Assembly (NCBI GenBank): GCA_023300205.1 | Contig: JALZVD010000070.1 | Location: 1 to 12,221 of the forward strand | Reading direction: 5' to 3' | DNA length: 12,221 nucleotides | Source: Akkermansiaceae bacterium | Lineage (GTDB): Bacteria > Verrucomicrobiota > Verrucomicrobiia > Verrucomicrobiales > Akkermansiaceae | Shown here: in pieces, positions 6,287-12,221 of the stretch | How positions within the stretch are numbered: the stretch's first letter is position 1 | Layout: each line of letters starts with the position of its first letter | The notes under the pieces: generated by a model | Seen by the model: only the letters and a program-made list of their open reading frames with translations | What the model was told of the DNA's origin: nothing | The model's database searches: none | Program-made: the position numbers and the translations under genes

Positions 6287-9271
6287 CTACCTCTTAAGTA
6301 ACCACTTGGATTGATCGATCCCATCTAACGGTAGATTAAAAGTCATCTTAAAGCTATTTGTCTTCACATCATAGTCAGTCTGCCAGAAATCATTTCCGTG
6401 AACCGACTGATCTAACTTCACCTCCTTACCATCGACTATCTGGTAGAGCTCGTAACCATCGGCGCTCTTTAAACCTTCAAACCTAACAGGAACAAACCCA
6501 ACCCCTCCTTTTATCTCCACAGCCACCTCATCTTTCTCAGCCTGAATAATGATAGGATAGGATTGCTGGAGCTTACCTCCATCCACCTTCACCTTAAGAT
6601 CATTTCCAAGAGCCTCCCTATAGGTTGTCTTCCATGACCCAGGATTCTCAGCTACATGCCTTCTAAAGGTATCATTAGAACCGTAATAATCATCCGCCAC
6701 ATTAGGCAGCGTGATCCATTCCACCTCTAACTCCACCACATCCCCAGGCTCAAATTCCTTCACTCCCTCCGGAGCTCTCAGAAGAAAATCAATATTCGCA
6801 CCAGATTCATTACTCTTATAAACTGGGAATTCTACAACAGGTTTAGAGTAATCTTTCCCTCCTGCCTTCACCTTGTATGAGCGTATTACCATTGCACGAT
6901 AACCTTTTCCCCAGTCTCTACTATCATTTACCGTAGCATTTGGGAAAGCTACCCACCAAGGCCCAGAACCTGAAAGCGTCGTTTTAGGAACAAACTTAGT
7001 TTTTGGCTTAAGATCATTAGAAGACTGATGCTCTCGGATCAGTCCGCCTTCATTCCCATAAGCTATCTTAGGCGTCACAAGGTGATGAGACCTGCCCATT
7101 TTAAATAACCACCCCTCAGCGCTCACTCTCTTCTTAAACTCATACTTAATATTGGTAAATGTCCGCGCGTAGTCATTCGTTCGCAGAGTTCTAACTGTTG
7201 AAGAAACACCCACTTCACTCTCCGCTCCATAGTAACCGTCATAAGCCACCTCAGTCATGCATGGCCCATGGGCCACATAAGCAGCCTTCATACCCTTAAA
7301 GAGTAATTTATCTCCAGTTGATCCATCCAGACCTAGCCAGTCTCCCCCCCAACCAGCATCTGTCCATTGCCATTTCTTACCATCCTTACCATTACGAGCC
7401 ATCAACATTCTAATATCAGTTACAGCCACATCCACTAAGCTCATATCCATATCCATACAATACGTCTCGCCCCAAGCTCCAATTGCCAACTGATCCCAGC
7501 GTCCATTACCTCCATACCCCACTAGTGACAACTGTGAGTGACTCGCTGAAGGAACTGTACCATAAAACCCGTAAACGATTCTCAGCTTATATTTTTTCTG
7601 CCCTTTCACAGTCGGCAACACCATAGACGATCTCAAATAATCACCCATCTCAGAGTAATGCCAATTCTTACTAAGCTGAACAGGCAAACCAGTTGGAACC
7701 CCATTCTCGTCACACAAAATAGGACACATCCCTGTAATACTAGCTGGTGTAAATAACTCTAACATAAACGGAATCGCTGACACTCCATCAGATTCCACAG
7801 TAATATCTATCTCATCATAATCCCTATGTTCATTAAACTCTTTATTCCTCTCACGCTTAGGATTATGCACCCTAGCCACATAACAATTAAATTTCTTATC
7901 ATACGTCACCGCAGGTAGATCATTTAACTTCATCTCAACAGCAACCTTAGTAGCCGGATTCACCTTAGCTCCTAAATCACAATTTAAAGTGACACTGGTA
8001 CTCTCCCCAGCCTTCCAGAATCCAGAATTTTCTTGTTCCGCATATTTACTGTATCGCGCATCACCAAAACGAATACTCAGTTTAGCATCATCCCAGTTAA
8101 CTCGTGGCACAGCAGTGTTTGTCTCGAAGTTATTCTCGTAAGTAAGCCCTTTCCTATTCCGAATCTCAGCAGCATTCCTCCTATGCTGTATCAGTTCATT
8201 TCTAGATAATGCTCTGTTCCAAACACGTAATTCATCCATGATCATAGGAGCCATTTTTCCATTTCCATCCGCACGTTTACCTAAGCTAAGTGCACCATTA
8301 CCTAGATTACGTTTCTTACCTATCACCTTAGATTTTTTCAGATTGCCATCTAAATAAAGTGATAAAGTTGTTCCGTCATAAGTCATCGCCACATGATACC
8401 ATGTATCTGGATTAATCTCCTTACTTTTAGTATCAACAAAATGAACATTCCCAGCCCCTTTACCCCCTATATTCATCACCCCCCTCACAGAACCATTTGA
8501 AAGGATTAAGCCATAGTTACCATCATTAGTCTCATTCCTGTTTTTGCACAGTATCCAACCACGTCCTTTATTTACTAAAGATCTAGGGACCTTAATCCAG
8601 GTTTCCACAGTAAACACCTCGTTTTCAAGGCCCTTCTCATGCTCTATCACCTCCGGCGCATCCACCACACAGATTCCTTTTCCATGAACCCCAAATTCAG
8701 GACCATCCTTATAATCTACCCCTGGTGACACTGTCGCTGTAAAATTCAATGACGATGGCCACGCAATGACCTCTAAAGATGAATCAGCCAACAAAGTCTC
8801 TCCATCTGCCGCTTTAAATTCCACCCCTTGTATCTCAAAATTCTGAACATAACGAGCAGACTCCCATAACATAGTCCCCTCAAACTTCTTCCCTTCCGCT
8901 CGTTCTTTACTAGCCAAACAACTCACAGCTCTATAAACCTTACCACCCTTCTCTAACTCTATCTTCAAGTCAGCATCTTTAAGCTGCTGCATCCGACCTC
9001 CTGCAGCCAAAGCCCCTTTGTAATCCAGACCATCATTGAGCATCCCAAATTCCGCCTTATCTAGCTGCGCCATATCCAATTTCAAACCAAAGAAACCAGT
9101 CTCTAGGCATAGAATATCCTTAGACTCATCACCCTTATGCTTACGCACACCATTCTCCCAATACCCAAACGAGTAATCCTTACCAGACAATGGAAAAATC
9201 TTATCTTGAGCATCTGAAAATGAAGCCAAACAAACTACGGCAACAACAATAGTAGAGTATATATATTTCAT
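6287..9271 (-). CDS. Large secreted LamG-domain protein, possible glycan-binding or glycan-active enzyme
   Basis: About 994 residues. A Sec signal peptide (MKYIYSTIVVAVVCLASFSDA-Q) opens the protein. From about residue 190 to 365 there is a LamG-like (concanavalin A-type jellyroll) domain: FTVETWIKVP, WYHVAMTYDGTTLSLYLDGN, ALSLGKR and MDELRVWNRALSRNELIQH are its classic strands. Before it lies a beta-rich region (about 25-185). After it comes a long region that I cannot assign, with an aromatic-rich core (about 536-790) containing GRWDQLAIGAWGETYCMD, KKWQWTDAGWGGDWLGLD and GSGPWWVAFPNA. A beta-sandwich-like tail ends in KWLLKR. I chose ATG 9271. The frame is open to a TTG at 9286, but that start would add MLIHI in front of a complete signal peptide. 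It follows sulfatase B by 20 bp and is probably co-transcribed. LamG domains usually bind sugars; whether the rest is a lyase, hydrolase or pure binding protein is unknown. Confidence 0.9.
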   Translation of the reverse strand: MKYIYSTIVVAVVCLASFSDAQDKIFPLSGKDYSFGYWENGVRKHKGDESKDILCLETGFFGLKLDMAQLDKAEFGMLNDGLDYKGALAAGGRMQQLKDADLKIELEKGGKVYRAVSCLASKERAEGKKFEGTMLWESARYVQNFEIQGVEFKAADGETLLADSSLEVIAWPSSLNFTATVSPGVDYKDGPEFGVHGKGICVVDAPEVIEHEKGLENEVFTVETWIKVPRSLVNKGRGWILCKNRNETNDGNYGLILSNGSVRGVMNIGGKGAGNVHFVDTKSKEINPDTWYHVAMTYDGTTLSLYLDGNLKKSKVIGKKRNLGNGALSLGKRADGNGKMAPMIMDELRVWNRALSRNELIQHRRNAAEIRNRKGLTYENNFETNTAVPRVNWDDAKLSIRFGDARYSKYAEQENSGFWKAGESTSVTLNCDLGAKVNPATKVAVEMKLNDLPAVTYDKKFNCYVARVHNPKRERNKEFNEHRDYDEIDITVESDGVSAIPFMLELFTPASITGMCPILCDENGVPTGLPVQLSKNWHYSEMGDYLRSSMVLPTVKGQKKYKLRIVYGFYGTVPSASHSQLSLVGYGGNGRWDQLAIGAWGETYCMDMDMSLVDVAVTDIRMLMARNGKDGKKWQWTDAGWGGDWLGLDGSTGDKLLFKGMKAAYVAHGPCMTEVAYDGYYGAESEVGVSSTVRTLRTNDYARTFTNIKYEFKKRVSAEGWLFKMGRSHHLVTPKIAYGNEGGLIREHQSSNDLKPKTKFVPKTTLSGSGPWWVAFPNATVNDSRDWGKGYRAMVIRSYKVKAGGKDYSKPVVEFPVYKSNESGANIDFLLRAPEGVKEFEPGDVVELEVEWITLPNVADDYYGSNDTFRRHVAENPGSWKTTYREALGNDLKVKVDGGKLQQSYPIIIQAEKDEVAVEIKGGVGFVPVRFEGLKSADGYELYQIVDGKEVKLDQSVHGNDFWQTDYDVKTNSFKMTFNLPLDGIDQSKWLLKR

Positions 9272-9291
9272 AATATGAATGAGCAATTGAT

Positions 9292-11250
9292 CTATTTAGT
9301 AACCTTTTTCTTCTTCCGCTTAGCCTCGAATTTAGTATTCCCCTCCAAAGCATGATCAGAATAAGTCGTCGCCGTCTTCCCCAAGACCTTCTTATCAGGC
9401 AGCTCAGGATAACTAACTAGAAAATTATTCTCATCAATGAGGTTAATAACGTAATGAGTTGTCCCCTTAGGCAACACCACAGAAACCATACTTTCATCAA
9501 TTATCTTCGCGGGCATCCTGAACCACTCCTCATCCTTAGATCCACCATTCAAAGTATACAGCAGATTAGCTCGTCTAACTTTCGCCCCATTCCCCTCATA
9601 AATAACATTCACCTCGTCTCCTACTAAAGTATGAGATTTTGCAGAACACACTCTTTCTTTCCCCTCTAAGTCACCACCATAATTAGGATTTTTATAAGGA
9701 TAACTCGCCTTCATCTCAGTAAGTCTCTTCTTTAACTCAGCATCCATTTCTTTTACCTTCTCAGGCATTTCCTTTACTAAGTTCTTCGCCTCTTCTATAT
9801 CCACCCTAACCTGCTTACCTTCCTCATCCTTATAAAGATGATACAACTCAAACATCGGCTTTTTAGGACCCCCAAAGTTCGCATAGTTTCGAATCAACTT
9901 ATACCCGCCAACCCGTATCGTACTCTCCAATGCAGCCGAATTAGGAAAATGCCAAACCATCGTATCCCTAACAGTTCCATCAGGATTCTTAATCAACGCC
10001 CCATTACTAGGAGACCTCAAAAACTCTGTAAGATCACATCCATCGAGATGCTTCCCTTCGGGTTTCTTCACACCAGCCAACTTAAGCAGAGTAGGATAAA
10101 AATCCAACCCATTCACCACAGCATCAGACTCCACATTCGCTGGTATTCCTGGCCCTGTAATAATCAAAGGCACTCTAACCCCTCCCTCCATCGCAGATAT
10201 CTTACCTCTATCCAGCGGATAATTATCCGTAATAATTTCCCCTGGCATTGTCTCCATACCGCCATTATCTGAAGTAAAGATAACATAGGTATTCTCACTC
10301 AACTTATGCCCTGGCCAGCGAGGATCATCAGTCTCATCTAGATAATCAAAAACCTTACCCACATGATAATCCAGCTCCTCCACCATCGCACAGTAAAATG
10401 GATTCGTTTGCCCAGCACCCTCCCATCCATCATCTTTCAATGTCGATTTATCAATCCCTAACTTCTTACAATATTTCTCTAACAAACGTTCATTACGCGT
10501 ATGAATAGGAGTATGAACTAGCCAAGTCGCATAATACAGAAAGAAGGGCTTCGCTTTATTCTCCTTAAGAAAGCTCAGTGCATTCGCACTATTAGAATGA
10601 TAAGGGAATCCATTCTCATCTAACTTATATTTATCTCCCTCCTCATCAGTCGCAAATCCACTCACCCTACTCGGCCTCATCCTAGCAGTCATCCCTATCT
10701 CACTCCTCGTCCAGTCAAACCCCTGATCCTCAGGCTGGGGAAAAGAATGATGATTAATCGCCATATGCCACTTACCTACATGTCCAGTAACATAGCCATC
10801 ACCCTGAAGAACCTTAGCTAAAGTAACCTCATCTGCAGGCATCCTACCACTATACCATGGTGCTATCATTTTCCAGCCTGTCTTACTTTGCGCAATAGGC
10901 GGATGCCCACCCACCACATGTGTCTTCTGCGCACGCGCAGGATGATTCCCACTCATAATAGCACACCGTGTCGGAGCACAGGTAGGAGCTGGTGAGTAAG
11001 CTTGCCAAAATTTCACTCCACGTTTAGCCAAGCCATCTATATTCGGCGTCTCCATCGGTGACGGCTTATCAAGGTCATAGCATTTCACATCCTGCCATCC
11101 CAGATCATCAGTAAGCAGTAAGATAATATTAGGCTTTGATGGCCTCAGATCTGCTGCATTCGAAACACCTGAGCCCAACAGGTAAAGAGCAACCCCAAAT
11201 ACCGGAGTAAGTAAATTTGTTTTAATAGATAAAATAGTATGTTTCTTCAT
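9292..11250 (-). CDS. Secreted S1-type sulfatase B
   Basis: This complete formylglycine-dependent sulfatase of 652 residues carries a Sec signal peptide (about residues 1-33, ending GSGVSNAA). Catalytic features are all present: metal ligands D48/D49 in LLLTDDLGWQD; the modification site C91-A-P-T-R95, whose Cys should be oxidised to formylglycine; GHVGKWH (K160, H162); HTPIH (H246); TSDNGG (D328, N329); and K350 before AMEGGVRVPLIITGPG. Beyond the usual core, residues about 535-635 form an extra beta-rich C-terminal segment, followed by a polybasic tail (KRKKKKVTK). It hydrolyses sulfate esters, here probably on an extracellular or periplasmic sulfated polysaccharide; the exact substrate is unknown. 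ATG 11250 gives the signal peptide directly and has no Shine-Dalgarno. The LamG gene follows after 20 bp. The maturation enzyme is not in this window, so it must be encoded elsewhere. Confidence 0.96.
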   Translation of the reverse strand: MKKHTILSIKTNLLTPVFGVALYLLGSGVSNAADLRPSKPNIILLLTDDLGWQDVKCYDLDKPSPMETPNIDGLAKRGVKFWQAYSPAPTCAPTRCAIMSGNHPARAQKTHVVGGHPPIAQSKTGWKMIAPWYSGRMPADEVTLAKVLQGDGYVTGHVGKWHMAINHHSFPQPEDQGFDWTRSEIGMTARMRPSRVSGFATDEEGDKYKLDENGFPYHSNSANALSFLKENKAKPFFLYYATWLVHTPIHTRNERLLEKYCKKLGIDKSTLKDDGWEGAGQTNPFYCAMVEELDYHVGKVFDYLDETDDPRWPGHKLSENTYVIFTSDNGGMETMPGEIITDNYPLDRGKISAMEGGVRVPLIITGPGIPANVESDAVVNGLDFYPTLLKLAGVKKPEGKHLDGCDLTEFLRSPSNGALIKNPDGTVRDTMVWHFPNSAALESTIRVGGYKLIRNYANFGGPKKPMFELYHLYKDEEGKQVRVDIEEAKNLVKEMPEKVKEMDAELKKRLTEMKASYPYKNPNYGGDLEGKERVCSAKSHTLVGDEVNVIYEGNGAKVRRANLLYTLNGGSKDEEWFRMPAKIIDESMVSVVLPKGTTHYVINLIDENNFLVSYPELPDKKVLGKTATTYSDHALEGNTKFEAKRKKKKVTK

Positions 11251-11266
11251 ATCTGTGTGACTACAT

Positions 11267-11283
11267 GCTATACGAACTATAGC
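11267..11283. repeat. Inverted repeat just upstream of sulfatase B
   Basis: On the minus strand GCTATA-GTTCG-TATAGC is a perfect 6-5-6 inverted repeat whose near edge lies 16 nt before the ATG of sulfatase B. Its right arm also reads as a -10-like TATAGC. It could be an operator overlapping the promoter or a weak leader hairpin. Sequence alone does not decide. Confidence 0.5.
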
Positions 11284-11440
11284 TCACACTACTATCAAAT
11301 AATTCAAATAAAATCTTAGACTGATCTTACCTTTCAAAAGATAATGAACCTGCCGCCTACCCGTTAAAAAACGCCACCAGAATAAGAATATTCAGCAAGC
11401 CTTTCACCAGTTTACAAGCTCTCTTCTTCGTTATTTTCTT

Positions 11441-11478
11441 CTCCGCAGCAGAGCTTTTTCTATAGCTCTTTGGAGCGG
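11441..11478. repeat. Imperfect inverted repeat downstream of sulfatase C
   Basis: The arms AGAGCT (11450-11455) and AGCTCT (11464-11469) enclose 8 nt. The pairing can extend outward through CCGC (11443-11446) with GCGG (11475-11478), or CTCC with GGAG, across a small internal loop. It may act as a transcript-end hairpin for sulfatase C, but no T-run follows on the minus strand, so it is not a normal intrinsic terminator. Confidence 0.4.
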
Positions 11479-11559
11479 TAAGCAGATATTAGTTTACCTC
11501 AATAGACACATGATCGATCGCGTCAATATAGTGGTCAATAGTACTATTCATTTACCGTT

Positions 11560-12221
11560 TTAATTTTTAGACTTAGGAACTTTTTGTTCTTTTTTCTTCT
11601 TCACTGCCCCTGACTTCCAGATCTGAATTGGAGCATCATTCTTAGACTCTTTCCCCTCAACTGACGAACCTGCATCCACATAACTAGTCAACTGAGCAAG
11701 GAGCCTCTCAGCTACTTCAGGCTGCTTACTATAAAGATTTTTCGTTTCACCTGGATCTGCCGCTAAGTCATATAGCTGAGCCTTCGCTGCTCCAGCCTGC
11801 ATCGCCTGCACCTCTCTGGGAGCAGTCCAACCACCAGAACCATAAGCAAGAATCAGCTTATAATTTCCTTCACGGTAGGCAAAATGCCCACTCACACTAT
11901 GATGAATGATTCCTTTTCGGCTAAACTCAGCCAGCTCTCCACTAAATATAGATAAAATACTCTCACTATCTTCACCAGCATTCTTAGGCAGTTCTTTTCC
12001 CACTAACTCAGCACACGTAGCAAGTAAATCACTCTGACACGTTAGCTCATCAGAGATACTCCCAGCTTTGATCACCTTTGGCCATTTCACAAGAAATGGC
12101 ACTCGGTGACCACCTTCCCAAATATCTGCTTTAGAACCTCGGTATTGCGCACTAGCAAAATGCCCATGGCTTTCCAAGCTCTCAAAGCCTGCTGCCTTTG
12201 AGCAACCATTATCACTAGTTA
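11560..12221 (-). CDS. Sulfatase C, C-terminal part (gene enters from right edge)
   Basis: The reading frame is open to the window edge. The first visible codons read TSDNGCSKAAGFESLESHGH, so about 219 residues with the metal-binding DNG motif are included. The TTG at 12177 is internal and not a start. The next landmarks are YRGSKADIWEGGHRVPFLVK (the Lys and EGG-R-P segment of S1 sulfatases), SDLLATCAELVGKELP, VSGHFAYREGNYKLILAYGS, and the C-terminal AQLYDLAADPGETKNL. The catalytic Cys-X-Pro-X-Arg site and signal peptide lie outside the window. The protein ends in a Lys-rich tail (KKKKEQKVPKSKN). It belongs to a different subgroup from sulfatases A and B, judging by the SGHFA-R-GNYKL-GSGGW pattern, so it probably removes sulfate from a different position or sugar. 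It is on the same strand as sulfatase B but 309 bp away, so co-transcription is uncertain. Confidence 0.94.
   Translation of the reverse strand, partial: TSDNGCSKAAGFESLESHGHFASAQYRGSKADIWEGGHRVPFLVKWPKVIKAGSISDELTCQSDLLATCAELVGKELPKNAGEDSESILSIFSGELAEFSRKGIIHHSVSGHFAYREGNYKLILAYGSGGWTAPREVQAMQAGAAKAQLYDLAADPGETKNLYSKQPEVAERLLAQLTSYVDAGSSVEGKESKNDAPIQIWKSGAVKKKKEQKVPKSKN

Larger units (their letters stand above)
11251..11559. other. 309-bp gap between sulfatase genes, no gene seen
   Basis: This is the longest stretch without a gene. I see no credible ORF or tRNA. It holds several short palindromes: GCTATA-N5-TATAGC (11267-11283), AGAGCT-N8-AGCTCT (11450-11469), GATCGATC (11512-11519) and AATAGTACTATT (11537-11548), plus a direct repeat GTCAATA (11522 and 11534). 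The side next to 11250 must contain the promoter of sulfatase B unless transcription reads through from sulfatase C. No hexamer pair with good spacing could be settled on. TTGATA and TATAGC are 20 bp apart, which is poor. Confidence 0.6.

Noticed and set aside
9269..9286. TTG 9286 as start of the LamG gene
   Set aside because: It would add five residues before a complete signal peptide that begins at ATG 9271, and no ribosome site favours the TTG.
9838..10272. 144-residue plus-strand open frame within sulfatase B
   Set aside because: It lies wholly antisense to an intact sulfatase with complete catalytic motifs; its Arg/His/Ile-rich translation has no domain character.

Overview
The window reads as chromosomal DNA of a sulfatase-rich member of the PVC group, most likely a marine-type Verrucomicrobiota (Planctomycetota is the alternative). 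The reasons are three different S1-type sulfatase genes within 12 kb, a large secreted protein with a LamG-like domain, a two-component pair of the kind common in this group, G+C content around the low-to-mid forties by eye, and an almost complete lack of Shine-Dalgarno sequences. This placement is inference; there is no rRNA or marker set to prove it.

Layout. Positions 1-582 (+) hold the 3' end of sulfatase A. Positions 659-3288 (+) hold an OmpR-type response regulator and its membrane histidine kinase, overlapping by ATGA. These converge with a minus-strand pair at 3312-4907: hemL (glutamate-1-semialdehyde aminotransferase, tetrapyrrole synthesis), followed 18 bp later by a small conserved-looking protein of unknown function. 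A tRNA-Arg(UCU) gene at 5087-5160 (-) has a candidate promoter and a clear intrinsic terminator. Next is a Met-rich exported protein at 5270-6142 (-). The rest of the window is a minus-strand degradation-type cluster read from right to left: partial sulfatase C (11560-12221), a 309-bp gap rich in small palindromes, complete sulfatase B (9292-11250), and 20 bp downstream of it a roughly 994-residue secreted LamG protein (6287-9271).

How the genes may work together. Sulfatase B and the LamG protein look co-transcribed and both carry signal peptides. The simplest reading is an exported pair acting on a sulfated polysaccharide: the sulfatase removes sulfate and the LamG protein binds, or possibly cleaves, the glycan. 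More than 600 residues of the LamG protein match no family I recognise, so it is the best candidate here for undescribed chemistry. No formylglycine-generating enzyme, SusC/D-type transporter, glycoside hydrolase of a known family, integrase, transposase or CRISPR array is present. The two-component system, hemL and the tRNA look like ordinary core genes that happen to lie beside the sulfatase cluster; nothing in the sequence ties the kinase to the sulfatases.

Two window-wide traits stand out. The plus strand has more C than G in most stretches whichever strand is coding, which suggests replication-linked skew. Start codons generally lack an AGGAG-like element, and one gene (5270-6142) has a perfect TATAAT ending 7 nt before its likely ATG, which suggests leaderless initiation.
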